From contig NZ_CP100000.1 in NCBI RefSeq assembly GCF_024138165.1, forward strand, positions 3,224,001 to 3,288,000: a stretch of 64,000 bases of DNA, written 5' to 3'. The position numbers and the translations under genes were made by a program. How positions within the stretch are numbered: position 1 is the first letter of the stretch; each line of letters opens with the position of its first letter. Source of the DNA: Halorussus vallis (lineage in GTDB: Archaea > Halobacteriota > Halobacteria > Halobacteriales > Haladaptataceae). The notes below the pieces were generated by a model. The model worked only from the letters and a program-made list of their open reading frames with translations, had not been told where the DNA came from and searched no databases. Of the stretch, positions 31,354 through 39,911 are shown in pieces.

Positions 31354-32595
31354 CTACTCGCTCACGTCTGACGCTGTTCGCTCCTTGAGGGTAGGGCTTC
31401 CTGTTTCGACGACGCGCTTTGCAGACACGGACGTATCCACAGGGAGCGCAGTCTCCACAGGCGTTCCTTCGGAGTGTCCCACTCCTACATCTTCGAGGCC
31501 GCGAGACAGGATGTTCCACGCCGCGTTCGCGTCTCTGTCCGACTCAAACCCGCAGGCAGGACAGGAGTGCTCACGGACCCACAATGGCTTGTGCGTCGAA
31601 ACGCCACACGCCGCGCACTCTTTGGTCGTCCCTCTCGGGTTCACCGCGACGAAGTGCGTCCCCTCTCGCTCACACTTATATTCGAGCAGCGAGAGGAACG
31701 TCCGCCACGCGGCTGAGGCGGTGTTGCGGCTGTTCGACGGCGACTCCAGCATCCCCCTCACGTTCAAATCTTCAACTGCAACAAGGTCGTACTCCCTAGC
31801 ATAATAATTTGAGAGCTTGTGGAGGAAGTCACGGCGCTTCCGTTTCAGGTCGGCGTGACACTCCGCGACCCGACGCCGTTGCTTCTCATAATTGTTCGAT
31901 CCGTGTTGCTTCCGCGAGAGCTTCCGTTGTTCGCGTTCTAACTGCTTGCGTTCGTCGGAGAGGTCGAGCGATTCGACTGCCATGCCGTCGGTGTCGTGAG
32001 CGTATGTGAGAATCCCCACGTCAATGCCAACGCACTGCTCGGGATTCTCGGACAGGTCGGGTGGCTCACGGTTTATCTCGACACCGAAGGTGGCGAACCA
32101 CTCGCCCGTCGGCTCCTTCTTGAGTGTGACTTGCTTGAACTTCGCGTCGTCAGGGATGGCGCGGTGCAGCCGTATCGGAATGTCCGCGAGTTTCGAGAGT
32201 GACAGGACAGTCTGACCGCCCTTCTTGTCGAGCTTGAAGCCAGACTGGTTGTACGTGAAACTGCGGAATTCCCGTGGTGGCTTCCACTTGAGCGCACCAA
32301 CGCTGTAGCCGTTCTGCTTGAGTTTGGAGAGACTTTTGAGGTTGTCGAACAGCCGTTCAACGACGGTCTGGAGTACCTTCGAGTACACGTCCGAAAGGCC
32401 TTCCCACCATGTCTTGAGGTCGGGCAGCTCGGACCGTAGGGTGGTCATGGACGGCAGTTCGCCGTGTTCATCTTGGTACTCGTTGAGGCGGTAGAGCGTG
32501 TGGTTATAGAGTTGCCTGCAAATATCGCGGTGGCGGTCCAACTCCTTGCGGTGGGTGACGGACGGTCTGAGTCGATATTTGTAGGCGTAGTACAT
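31354..32595 (-). CDS. tnpB: TnpB RNA-guided nuclease homolog, triad intact
   Basis: The 413-residue product shows RuvC-I CVGIDVGILTYA (Asp192), RuvC-II YDLVAVEDLNVRGM (Glu275), a zinc ribbon C-A-A-C...C-P-A-C (about 327-348) and RuvC-III ESDRDANAAWNI (Asp353/355). All catalytic residues expected for a TnpB nuclease are present, unlike in the copy at 18532. TnpB proteins are guided by an RNA from the element's right end. The C-terminal 50 residues (after SRGLEDVGVG) are low in conservation and overlap the likely guide-RNA region. Confidence 0.94.
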   Translation of the reverse strand: MYYAYKYRLRPSVTHRKELDRHRDICRQLYNHTLYRLNEYQDEHGELPSMTTLRSELPDLKTWWEGLSDVYSKVLQTVVERLFDNLKSLSKLKQNGYSVGALKWKPPREFRSFTYNQSGFKLDKKGGQTVLSLSKLADIPIRLHRAIPDDAKFKQVTLKKEPTGEWFATFGVEINREPPDLSENPEQCVGIDVGILTYAHDTDGMAVESLDLSDERKQLEREQRKLSRKQHGSNNYEKQRRRVAECHADLKRKRRDFLHKLSNYYAREYDLVAVEDLNVRGMLESPSNSRNTASAAWRTFLSLLEYKCEREGTHFVAVNPRGTTKECAACGVSTHKPLWVREHSCPACGFESDRDANAAWNILSRGLEDVGVGHSEGTPVETALPVDTSVSAKRVVETGSPTLKERTASDVSE

Positions 32596-32598
32596 CCC

Positions 32599-32718
32599 TT
32601 ATTTCCGTTTCTCGATCAGTTCGTCCAGCTTTTCGCGGACGAACGACGAGAGGTTAAGGTGTTGGTCCTCAATCCACTCGTCTTGGTTCTCTCGAATGGT
32701 AATCGTCTTCCGTTTCAC
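32599..32718 (-). CDS. Small RHH-like protein upstream of tnpB
   Basis: A GTG-initiated 39-residue ORF reads MKRKTITIRENQDEWIEDQH followed by LNLSSFVREKLDELIEKRK. A short beta strand (KTITI) plus two helices is the ribbon-helix-helix pattern of CopG-like proteins. It ends 3 bases before the tnpB start on the same strand, so it is co-transcribed and its product may regulate the element. It is too short for most ORF callers. Confidence 0.65.
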   Translation of the reverse strand: MKRKTITIRENQDEWIEDQHLNLSSFVREKLDELIEKRK

Positions 32719-32907
32719 TGTAATGCACGCTATACGTACTATGCGTATAATAGCTTCGGGAAAGCTTGGACCGGTGGGACAAGTGGTGAACGTTTTTGGG
32801 AAATGTGCGGCGCTGTATCCCCCTCTCTATTCACTTCGCTTGTTCGTTGAGGAACGGGGCTTAGCGCTTCAATCCAGCTAAGGCGCCTCGCGACGACAGT
32901 TCCGACG

Positions 32908-34152
32908 ATGGACAGGACGTCCGACGTTCGATTCTCGCGCTGGTGGCTCGTGGCGGTCGCCGCGGTGGCGATGGGCGCGGCCGGAACGTACCAGTTCGCG
33001 TGGTCGTCGATACGGATACCGCTGGGGACGAGGCTGGCGGCCCCCGAGGTCGCGCTCGGGACCGTGTTCACACTCTTCGTCGTCCTGCAGACCGTCTCGC
33101 AGTTCCCCGCCGGGTGGGTCCGCGACCGCTTCGGCCCCCGAATCCCGACGGCCGTGGGGGCGCTCTCGCTGGTCGCCGGATACGCGGGGACGGCCTGGGC
33201 ACCGACCATCGAGTACGTATACCTGTTCTACGGAATCGCCGGGGTCGGGGCCGGGACGATATACACCGTCGCCATCAACACGCCGGTGAAGTGGTTCGAC
33301 GAGCGACGCGGGTTGGCCACGGGCGTGGTCGGACTCGCCTACGCCGGACTGAGTTTCGTCCTGATTCCGTTCGTTCGGGAGAGCGTCGCCGACGACTTCG
33401 GGCGGACGATGCTCGGACTGGCGGCGCTCGTCGGCGTCCTGACGCTCGCGGCCGTCCCGTTTCTCAGGGACCCGGCCGACGAGGACGCCGACGCCGGCGA
33501 GGTCGGGAGCGACGGCGGCACCGTCCGGGAGGACGCAGACGCGGCGGTCGCGCCCGACGCGGGGGAGTACACCTGGCGCGAAGCGGTCCGGACGTGGCAG
33601 TTCTGGCTGCTCTACGCGGTGTTCGTCGCGGTCAACGGCGCCGGCCTGATGGTCATCGCGAAGGTCGTGGCGTTCGCCGAGGCGATGGCTCTCCCGGCGG
33701 CGGCCACCGTCGCGGCGTCGCTGGTCGCGCTGGGGGACGGCGCCGGGGTCCTCGTCGGCGGCACCGCCTCGGACCGGTTCGGACGCGAACGGACCATCAC
33801 CGTCTCGCTCGTCGTCTGCGGCGTCTGTCTCGCGGGCGCCGCGGCCGCGGCGGTCGAGGGGCGCTCGATGGCGTTCGTCGGCCTCGTCACCGCGGCCGCG
33901 TTCTTCCGCAGTCCCGTCTTCGCGGTGGTGCCGAGCCTCGTCGGCGACTACTACGGGACGAGTCACTCCTCGGAGAACTACGCCGTCCTCTACTCGTCGA
34001 AGCTGTGGGGCGGGGTCGGCGGCGGAACCGTCGCCAGCGCCCTCGTCGTCCGTCTCGGGTGGGACTCGACGTTCTTCCTGGCGGCGATTCTGGTGGTGCT
34101 CGCCGGATTCGGGACCTACTTCCTGCGGCCGGTGGATTCCGACCGGTCGTAG
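32908..34152 (+). CDS. MFS transporter (OxlT-like)
   Basis: The 414-residue protein has twelve hydrophobic segments in two groups of six, divided by an acidic loop (RDPADEDADAGEVGSDGGTV). The loop between segments 2 and 3 holds GWVRDRFGPRIPTAVG, the MFS G-x3-D-R-x-G-x-R motif, repeated as GTASDRFGRERT in the second half. The N-terminus (GAAGTYQFAWSSIRIPLGTR) resembles oxalate/formate-antiporter-like members. Substrate unknown. It starts at the ATG at 32908. Confidence 0.88.
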   Translation: MDRTSDVRFSRWWLVAVAAVAMGAAGTYQFAWSSIRIPLGTRLAAPEVALGTVFTLFVVLQTVSQFPAGWVRDRFGPRIPTAVGALSLVAGYAGTAWAPTIEYVYLFYGIAGVGAGTIYTVAINTPVKWFDERRGLATGVVGLAYAGLSFVLIPFVRESVADDFGRTMLGLAALVGVLTLAAVPFLRDPADEDADAGEVGSDGGTVREDADAAVAPDAGEYTWREAVRTWQFWLLYAVFVAVNGAGLMVIAKVVAFAEAMALPAAATVAASLVALGDGAGVLVGGTASDRFGRERTITVSLVVCGVCLAGAAAAAVEGRSMAFVGLVTAAAFFRSPVFAVVPSLVGDYYGTSHSSENYAVLYSSKLWGGVGGGTVASALVVRLGWDSTFFLAAILVVLAGFGTYFLRPVDSDRS

Positions 34153-34296
34153 TGTCGCGCTTCGGGACTGCGACATCGTGACGGTGACCGAGCACTGGAC
34201 ACACGCCACACCGTCGACGGTCGCACCTCTTGACGGAGAAAACACGTTCGAAACTGACGAGAAACCGCGTCGAACCGATTCGACCGTACGCGCCGA

Positions 34297-34467
34297 CTAC
34301 GCCGGCGACGGCTGGCCGCCGCCGAGTTTCCGCAGGAGCCACAGCACGGCGAGGAACGGCAGGACGGGGAGCATCACTATCATGACGCCCGCCGCGACGA
34401 TGTATCCGATAATGCCCATCTCGCTGTTCGACCGGAATCCGGAGTACCGGGACACTTGGTGGGACAT
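34297..34467 (-). CDS. Very small membrane protein
   Basis: From the ATG at 34467 the product is 56 residues with one long hydrophobic helix pair (MGIIGYIVAAGVMIVMLPVL, PFLAVLWLLRKLGGG). The second ATG at 34419 would give 40 residues and may be the true start. Comparable small haloarchaeal membrane proteins exist without known function. Confidence 0.5.
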   Translation of the reverse strand: MSHQVSRYSGFRSNSEMGIIGYIVAAGVMIVMLPVLPFLAVLWLLRKLGGGQPSPA

Positions 34468-34674
34468 ACGTCCGAAATTACGGGTTCGAATCAAATATCT
34501 GTTACTCTCCGCTCCCGTTCCACGCCCCTGGAGGCGCTCGGATTCTGTCCAGCCAGTCAACCACGACGTGTCGAACGTCGAGAGCGACGGATTCGTCGCG
34601 CACGCGACTCGACCCGAATAGGGGTTCCTCAGCAGACGTTCGCGGTTCAGCTCCGTCGAACCCCGCGATACCGT

Positions 34675-35226
34675 TCACGCCAACTCGTCGTCCAGTCCCC
34701 ACTCGGCGGCGCGCTCGCGAGCCTCCTCGCGGGCGCGCTCTCGAATCGCGGAGATCTTCTCCTCGTCGTCGAGGAACGCCTCGACGGCCGACAGCGACTC
34801 ATCGCCACCCTCCTCCGACCCGCCGCGCCGCTCCGCCGGAGCGGCGCGGCGGGTCCGTTCGGCGAGGTCGGGGTCGCCGGCCAGGCGGTCGGCGGCCATC
34901 GCGGGGGGCACTCGTAGCTCCGCGGTTTCGTGGGCCTCGTCGAGCGCATTGCCCGCGAGTTCGTACAGTTCGGCCCGATACGGACCGGGGACCGCGAGGT
35001 CGGCGAGCGCGTTCGGCCCGCCGCGGTCGGTGCCGGTATGGTAGGCCAGCACCGGCACGCCCGCCTCGAAGGTCAGGACGCCCTTGCCGTCGGCGTCGAG
35101 CAGCAGCGCGTCCTGAGGTTCGAAGACCGCGTACCCGGTGAGTTCGCGGTCGAGTGCGGTCGTCAGCGCGGTCGCGGGGTCGGAAACCACCCGCGACCGC
35201 AGCAGGGTGCCCTGCGGGAGTCTCAT
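34675..35226 (-). CDS. Haloarchaeal protein coupled to MinD
   Basis: The 183-residue protein starts MRLPQGTLLRSRVVSDPATA, has a mixed alpha/beta N-terminal half (ELTGYAVFEPQDALLLDADG, GVLTFEAGVPVLAYHTGTD) and a helical acidic tail (AVEAFLDDEEKISAIRERAR). The ATG overlaps the stop of the MinD-like gene by four bases, so both are translated together. The linker at about residues 122-140 is encoded by a perfect 39-bp palindrome. I do not recognise a function; a regulator or partner of the ATPase is an inference from coupling. Confidence 0.65.
   Translation of the reverse strand: MRLPQGTLLRSRVVSDPATALTTALDRELTGYAVFEPQDALLLDADGKGVLTFEAGVPVLAYHTGTDRGGPNALADLAVPGPYRAELYELAGNALDEAHETAELRVPPAMAADRLAGDPDLAERTRRAAPAERRGGSEEGGDESLSAVEAFLDDEEKISAIRERAREEARERAAEWGLDDELA
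34817..34855. repeat. Perfect 39-bp GC palindrome inside a gene
   Basis: Arms of 19 bases (34817-34835 and 34837-34855, starting GACCCGCCGCGCC) flank a single central C. It lies within the coding region of the MinD-coupled gene, in a part that encodes an Arg/Ala-rich linker (RTRRAAPAERRGG). Confidence 0.85.
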
Positions 35227-35996
35227 GGTGAGTCGGGCACGACCGCGCTCCGGAAGCGCTCGGCCACGTCGTCCGATTCGCCCGCCTGCACGTCGAGCGC
35301 GGCGGCGGCCTCCCGGTAGGCGACCGCGGCCGGACTGTCGGGGGCGTGCGCGAGCAAGGGTTCGCCGGCCTGCCGGGCCGACCGCGCCGCGGGGTCGTCG
35401 GGGACCGTCGCGAGCGTCGGGCCGTCGAAGTAGCGCTCGCTCTTGTCGGCGACGCCGGCCACGTCCTCGTCGTCGTGAACCTTGTTAAACAGGACGCCCG
35501 CGGTGTCGGTGCCGTAGGAGTGGGCGTACTCCTGGACCTTCAGCCCGTCGCTCAGCGCCGGAATCGTCGGCTGGAGCACGACCACGACGCGGTCGGCGAG
35601 CACCACCGGCAACACGGCGCTTTTCGACCCGAGCGCGGCGGGCGAGTCGAGCAGGAGGACGTCGGCGTCGGCCGCGAGGTCGGCGACCACCGACCGCAGG
35701 CGCTCGGGGTCGGCGGCTTCGAACCCCGACAGACTCGTTCCGCAGGGGACGACGCGCATGCCGAAGCGCTCGTAGACCGCCTCGTCGACCGACGCCGCGG
35801 TCTCCTCGACGAGTAGGTCGTGGAGGGTCGCGTCGGCGTCGGTCAGGCCGGTGTGGAACAGCAGGTTCGCCATCCCGGTGTCGGCGTCGACGACCGTCAC
35901 GTCGTACTCGGCGGCCAGCGCCATCCCGAGCGCCACCGTCGTGGTGGTCTTGCCGGTGCCGCCCTTCCCGCTCGCCACCGCGAAGGCTTCGACCAT
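35223..35996 (-). CDS. minD: MinD/ParA-like ATPase
   Basis: The 257-residue protein has the deviant Walker A VASGKGGTGKTTTTVALG, switch I-like VVDADTGMANL and Walker B-type DVLLLDSPAALGSKSAVLP. This is the MinD/ParA P-loop ATPase family, which dimerises on ATP and positions cargo or polar structures. Haloarchaea carry several MinD paralogs, used for chemoreceptor and pilus placement rather than FtsZ ring control. The C-terminus lacks a clear membrane-targeting amphipathic helix. Coupled to the following gene by a four-base overlap. Confidence 0.88.
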   Translation of the reverse strand: MVEAFAVASGKGGTGKTTTTVALGMALAAEYDVTVVDADTGMANLLFHTGLTDADATLHDLLVEETAASVDEAVYERFGMRVVPCGTSLSGFEAADPERLRSVVADLAADADVLLLDSPAALGSKSAVLPVVLADRVVVVLQPTIPALSDGLKVQEYAHSYGTDTAGVLFNKVHDDEDVAGVADKSERYFDGPTLATVPDDPAARSARQAGEPLLAHAPDSPAAVAYREAAAALDVQAGESDDVAERFRSAVVPDSP

Positions 35997-36146
35997 CGCT
36001 CTCGGCTTGCGCGCGACCCGATAAAAATCTGTGCCTTCGGGTGGGAAATCTACGCGTCCGTGAGAGGCTCACGCGGTCCGGGCGCGGTCGGAGACGGTGC
36101 GTCGTTCGCGGCCGGCCGTCGAACCGGCGAGCCGATTCGACGGCCC

Positions 36147-37115
36147 TCAGGCGTCGGTCTGCTCGGCGTACACCCGAATCGCGTCGGCGTCCCGGTCCAG
36201 GTACTCGTTCGTCCAGGTTTCGTCGGGGTCGACCGGACCGTCGAGGAGGTCTGTCTCCGAGAGCGTCCCCGCGAGCGTTCGCCAGCGCTCGGCGTCGTGG
36301 TTGCCCCATCCGGCCTCGCGGACGTGGTCGGTCCACTGGAGTTCGTCGGCGGCGACTCCGAACTTCCGGCGTTCGACGTCCCGCGTCCGTTCGAGGGTGG
36401 CGTTGCGCGCAACCAGCGCGTCGACGGCCTCGTCCGGTTCGTTCGTGGCGGCGACCCAACCGCGGGCGGTCGCTCGGAGGAACGCCCTGACGGTGTCGGG
36501 GTTGGTCGCCGCGAACTCCGGGTTCGTCACGAGCGTCATCCCGTAGACGTCGAGGTGGTCGCCGATGGGTAACTCGTCGGCCGTTCGGCCGTGCTCTCGC
36601 TGGAGTTCGTGGCCGTTGGTGACGACGCCCACCGCGGCGTCGACCTCCCCGTCGAGTAGCCTGTGCTGCACGCGGTGGTGGGTGTGTTCGTCCACGGCCG
36701 CCAGTTCGACGTCGTCGCGCACGCCGGCGTTCTCAAGCAGTTGTGCGGTGAGGATTCGCGTCTTGGTGGCCGAGGGGGCGACAGTCCGACCCGCCAACTG
36801 GTCGGGACGCTCTAGGCGCTCCCCGAAGACGTCCCGGAGCGCGTATACCGCGGCGGGGGTCTTCTGAGTCACCGCGGCCACCGCGAGCGGCTCCGCCCCA
36901 CGACTCCGGACCGAGAGCACCGCGCTCCCGCCGGCGAGCGCGAACTCGCGCCGGCCCTTCCCGGCCTGTTCGGCGGCGAACGGCGAGCCGTGGCCCTCGA
37001 CGAATCGGACGTCGAGGCCTTCGTCCTCGTAGAACCCCCGCTCGCGCGCAAGGAAGTAGGGGGCCTGGAACCCGTTCGGTTCCCAGTTGAGCTGGAAGTC
37101 GACTGTGACCGTCAT
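36147..37115 (-). CDS. NMT1/THI5-like substrate-binding-fold protein without signal peptide
   Basis: The 322-residue product begins MTVTVDFQLNWEPNGFQAPY with FLARERGFYEDEGLDV immediately after. This L-N-W-x-P-N start is the NMT1/THI5-like signature shared by ThiY-type pyrimidine-binding proteins and yeast THI5. A ligand-site loop GSPFAAEQAGKGRREFALAG and LAGRTVAPSATKTRILTAQL follow. There is no leader, lipobox or transmembrane segment, so it is cytosolic. Its start overlaps the stop of the preceding SBP-like gene by four bases. It could be an enzyme, ligand buffer or periplasm-free binding protein; no permease or ATPase is nearby. Confidence 0.85.
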   Translation of the reverse strand: MTVTVDFQLNWEPNGFQAPYFLARERGFYEDEGLDVRFVEGHGSPFAAEQAGKGRREFALAGGSAVLSVRSRGAEPLAVAAVTQKTPAAVYALRDVFGERLERPDQLAGRTVAPSATKTRILTAQLLENAGVRDDVELAAVDEHTHHRVQHRLLDGEVDAAVGVVTNGHELQREHGRTADELPIGDHLDVYGMTLVTNPEFAATNPDTVRAFLRATARGWVAATNEPDEAVDALVARNATLERTRDVERRKFGVAADELQWTDHVREAGWGNHDAERWRTLAGTLSETDLLDGPVDPDETWTNEYLDRDADAIRVYAEQTDA

Positions 37116-38101
37116 CGGCCGACCTCCGTCGTGAAGGCGTCGTTGGGAATCCGGTCGACGCCCAGCACGTCGGCCCCCGCGACGTCGAGCAGGTGGTCGA
37201 AGAGTCGGTTCATCCCCGCCAGGGTCTCGCGGTCCCAGTCGGCGACCACCATCTCGCGCCAGCCGTCGCGAATCGCGCGAATCGTACGCGGGTCGTCGGT
37301 GTCCATCAGCCGGTCCCCGATTTCGGTCCAGAGGTCGTCGTCCTCCCGGAGTCTCGACACGGCGTCCCGGTAGGCGTCCCGGAAGCCGCCGACCGCCTTG
37401 GGCCGGTCGGCGAGGTAGCGCTCGCTCGTAAGGAACGTCGAAATCGGGAGCGTGCCGTCGGTGCCCGAGAGCCGCTGGACCAACTCCGCCATCGGGACGA
37501 CTTCCCTGCAGTCGCCGGTTTCGGTCAGTTCCGGGACGATCTGCCAGAACTGGAGGCCGGCGTCCACCTCGCCCGCCCGGAGCATCCGCGAGAGTTCGAC
37601 CTTCGAGCCGGCCTCGACCGAGGTCGCCGCCGCCTCGGGGTCGAAGTCGTGGTCCCGTCGGCAGGCTGCCCGCGTGAGAATCCAGTTCTTGTCGAGCCGC
37701 CGGACGACGCCGACGCGGCGGTCCCGGAGGTCGGCCAGCCCCTCGACGTCTGACCCGGGCGCGGCGATGAGCGAGCCGACGGTGCGACCGTAGGGGTGGA
37801 ACCCGACGATGGGAGCGCCCTCCGCACGTTCGCGGGCGGTCGAGAGGTAGTCGATGTCTATCAGGTCGGCGTCGCCCCCTTGTAGCTTGGCCTCGACGGT
37901 CTCCAGTCCGTCTTCGGTCTCGTCGGAGACGAGTTCCACGTCGAGGTGGAAGCCGTGGTCCCGGTCGAGTCCGAGTCGCTTGATAGCGTACAGGAGGTAC
38001 CGCGGACTTCCGTTGTGCTCGAACCGGGCGCGCATCACCGGTCTGTCGCCGGGCGCTTCGTGCTGTTCGTCGAACGCGGCCTGCTTCTCCTGGACGTCCA
38101 T
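37112..38101 (-). CDS. Second substrate-binding-fold protein, cytosolic
   Basis: The 329-residue protein has the type 2 periplasmic-binding fold: RYLLYAIKRLGLDRDHGFHL, then GDADLIDIDYLSTARE, then DLRDRRVGVVRRLDKNWILT and SRMLRAGEVDAGLQFWQIVP. No signal peptide is present. The start overlaps the upstream gene's TGA (TGATG). Members of this superfamily include 4,5-dihydroxyphthalate decarboxylase, which is a cytosolic enzyme, so catalysis should be considered. Middle gene of three overlapping genes. Confidence 0.82.
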   Translation of the reverse strand: MDVQEKQAAFDEQHEAPGDRPVMRARFEHNGSPRYLLYAIKRLGLDRDHGFHLDVELVSDETEDGLETVEAKLQGGDADLIDIDYLSTARERAEGAPIVGFHPYGRTVGSLIAAPGSDVEGLADLRDRRVGVVRRLDKNWILTRAACRRDHDFDPEAAATSVEAGSKVELSRMLRAGEVDAGLQFWQIVPELTETGDCREVVPMAELVQRLSGTDGTLPISTFLTSERYLADRPKAVGGFRDAYRDAVSRLREDDDLWTEIGDRLMDTDDPRTIRAIRDGWREMVVADWDRETLAGMNRLFDHLLDVAGADVLGVDRIPNDAFTTEVGR

Positions 38102-39003
38102 CACGGCCGCCCCCCGGGCGCGACGATGGAACGAATCTCGGCTTCCTCGTCGACGAGGTCGCGAGCCTTCATCCAGTCGAGGTGCTCGCGGAGTTCGTCA
38201 TAGTCGGCCAGTTCGGGCGTCTCGTACTCCGGGACGGTTATCTTCTCGCGGACCGCGTCCACGTCGACCTCCTCGAAGAGGGTCGGCGCGACCGACTCGT
38301 CCTTCTCGAGCATGTCCAGGTACAGTTCGCGGTAGTTCTCGGGGTTCTCGTTGACGGCCTCGACCGCGCGCCGGTAGCCCCGCATGAACTTCCGGAGGGT
38401 CTCGCCCGTGAGACGCTCCCCGCCCACGATTCCCATGTGGTTCTCGAACTCGGTCACCCGTTCGAACCCCAGTTCCTCGGCGAGCGTGCTGTGCGGTTCG
38501 AGCAGGGTCGCGGCGTCGACCTCCCGGTCGCGGAGCGCCCGGAGTCGGTCGGTCGGCATGCCGTGGTGTTCGAGCGTCACTTCCTCGGCGGCCACGTGCG
38601 CTTCGAGCGCGCGAATCGCGGTGTACTCCTGGCCGGTTCGACGGTTCACCGCGACCGGAACCCCCGCGAGGTCTTCGGGGGTTTCGATACCGGTGTCCGG
38701 GCGCGTGAACACGGCGTAGGGCTGGTCGGCGAACGTCCCCTTGGCTACGACTTTCCCGTCCCGCATGTCCCACGTGCGCTTGAGGCTCTCCCACTTACAG
38801 ATGGGGTAGAGGTCCACGTCGTAGTCGTCCGTCAGCGTCTCCTCGGCCGGAATGTACTTGCGCTCGACCTCTTCGCGGTCGCGCTCGACAAGTTCTACCT
38901 CCAACCCCTCGTCCCCGAAGTACCCCCGATCGCTCGCCACTCGCTGCGGTAGCATGAACGAGAACGGAAGGTGGAACAGCCGAACGGTCGTTCGTTCGGG
39001 CAT
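38101..39003 (-). CDS. Third substrate-binding-fold protein, cytosolic
   Basis: The 300-residue product starts MPERTTVRLFHLPFSFMLPQ and continues with RVASDRGYFGDEGLEVELVE. It then has DVDLYPICKWESLKRTWDMR, DLAGVPVAVNRRTGQEYTAI and DRLRALRDREVDAATLLEPH, the SBP pattern of two lobes. No leader or membrane segment. The ATG at 39003 lies close to a divergent promoter with an inverted repeat. First gene of the three-gene operon. It resembles ABC-type nitrate/sulfonate/taurine binding proteins in fold only. Confidence 0.82.
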   Translation of the reverse strand: MPERTTVRLFHLPFSFMLPQRVASDRGYFGDEGLEVELVERDREEVERKYIPAEETLTDDYDVDLYPICKWESLKRTWDMRDGKVVAKGTFADQPYAVFTRPDTGIETPEDLAGVPVAVNRRTGQEYTAIRALEAHVAAEEVTLEHHGMPTDRLRALRDREVDAATLLEPHSTLAEELGFERVTEFENHMGIVGGERLTGETLRKFMRGYRRAVEAVNENPENYRELYLDMLEKDESVAPTLFEEVDVDAVREKITVPEYETPELADYDELREHLDWMKARDLVDEEAEIRSIVAPGGRP

Positions 39004-39027
39004 AGAAAACCGGGTACCACGTTGTAT

Positions 39028-39058
39028 CACTTAGGGTTTTCCACGAATCCTTTAAGTG
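39028..39058. promoter_or_regulatory. Divergent promoter with imperfect inverted repeat
   Basis: CACTTAGGG at 39028-39036 and CCTTTAAGTG at 39049-39058 form an imperfect inverted repeat in the short gap between the divergent SBP operon and the cupin gene. TTTAAG at about 39051 is a TATA-like box some 27 bases before the cupin ATG at 39081, fitting a leaderless start. The nearby HTH-SBP regulator could act here; that is inference. Confidence 0.55.
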
Positions 39059-39080
39059 CATTAGCGTGGGTGATATTGGC

Positions 39081-39416
39081 ATGGACCAGGTGCACTTGAC
39101 CGCCCGAGAGACCGAGGAGGCAGTCGACGGCGTTCACTTCACGCAACTGGCCGCGGGGGAGAACATGAGCATCCAGCACTTCCGAATCGACGCGGGGGCG
39201 ACGATTCCGGAGCACACCCACGACCACGAGCAGCTGGGTTACATGACGAGTGGGGAACTGGTGGCCGTCGTGGACGGCGAGGAGTATCGCTTCGGCCCTG
39301 ACGATTCGTACTGCTTCCTGAGCGGGGAGCCACACGCCGCCGAGAACAGGGGCGACGAATCCGCGGTCGGCATCGGCATCTACAGTCCGCCGCGCCGAGA
39401 GGCCGACTGGAAGTGA
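39081..39416 (+). CDS. Small cupin-fold protein
   Basis: The 111-residue single-domain cupin has the metal motif IPEHTHDHEQLGYMTSGELV (H-x-H-x3-E type) and a second motif SGEPHAAENRGDES with His. The ATG at 39081 (MDQVHLTA) follows a TATA-like box at leaderless distance; the GTG at 39066 is an alternative. Such cupins act as dioxygenases, isomerases or small-molecule sensors. Two bases separate it from the VOC gene, so both are co-expressed, divergent from the SBP operon. Confidence 0.85.
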   Translation: MDQVHLTARETEEAVDGVHFTQLAAGENMSIQHFRIDAGATIPEHTHDHEQLGYMTSGELVAVVDGEEYRFGPDDSYCFLSGEPHAAENRGDESAVGIGIYSPPRREADWK

Positions 39417-39417
39417 G

Positions 39418-39846
39418 ATGCGGGGCGTAGACCACATCAACGTCGACGTCGACGACCTGACGGTCTGCCTCGAGTTCTACCGGGAGACGCTGGCTCTCGA
39501 ACTCCTGCGGTCGCCGGAGGAGTTCCGCGGCGAGCACGCCATGTTCCGCGCCGGCGAGACCGTCGTCACGCTGGCGGAGACGAACCGGGCCGAGGGGTGG
39601 CACGAACGAGGACTCGACCACCCGCTCGACAAGGCCCACGTCGCGTTCGAGGCCGACCGCGAGCGCTACGAGGCCCTGATCGACCGACTCGACGGTCAGT
39701 TCCCGAAACAGGGTCCGTACGACTGGGACGAGTTCGAGGGGTTCTACTTCCTCGACCCCGACGGGAACCTCCTGGAAGTCGTCACCTACGAGTCGCTCGA
39801 CGGCGAGCGCGAGCGGCCGCTTTTGACCCACGACGACGTCGAGTGA
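39418..39846 (+). CDS. VOC-family (glyoxalase/dioxygenase fold) protein
   Basis: The 142-residue product starts MRGVDHINVDVDDLTVCLEF with YRETLALELL after it, the VOC first module with His6 as a metal ligand. The second module holds KAHVAFEAD and FYFLDPDGNLLEVVTYE, with the conserved Glu of the D-P-D-G-N-L-L-E-V motif. His6, His (K-A-H) and Glu would form a metal site. It may be a lyase, dioxygenase or isomerase. Tightly coupled to the cupin gene, near the aldehyde oxidoreductase. Confidence 0.88.
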   Translation: MRGVDHINVDVDDLTVCLEFYRETLALELLRSPEEFRGEHAMFRAGETVVTLAETNRAEGWHERGLDHPLDKAHVAFEADRERYEALIDRLDGQFPKQGPYDWDEFEGFYFLDPDGNLLEVVTYESLDGERERPLLTHDDVE

Positions 39847-39911
39847 CGACACGAACGGGGCGGTCGGCCCCGGCGTCGAGACGCGGCGGGCGAGCGGGGT
39901 CGGACCGGTCG

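Larger units (their letters stand above)
31340..32770 (-). mobile_element. IS1341-type element (tnpB plus RHH gene)
   Basis: The minus-strand element holds a small RHH-like gene and tnpB, separated by 3 bases. The right end (plus-strand 31340-31410) reads GAACTACCCTACTCGCTCAC with a hairpin potential against the GAGGGTAGGG inside the tnpB 3' end, the expected place for a guide (omega) RNA. No tnpA is present. The left end lies near 32740-32770, where TATACGTAC and TATGCGTATA form a weak inverted pair. Ends are approximate. Confidence 0.65.

Noticed and set aside
34480-34500. GGGTTCGAATC motif resembling a tRNA T-arm
   Set aside because: The surrounding bases do not form a cloverleaf and no acceptor stem is present.
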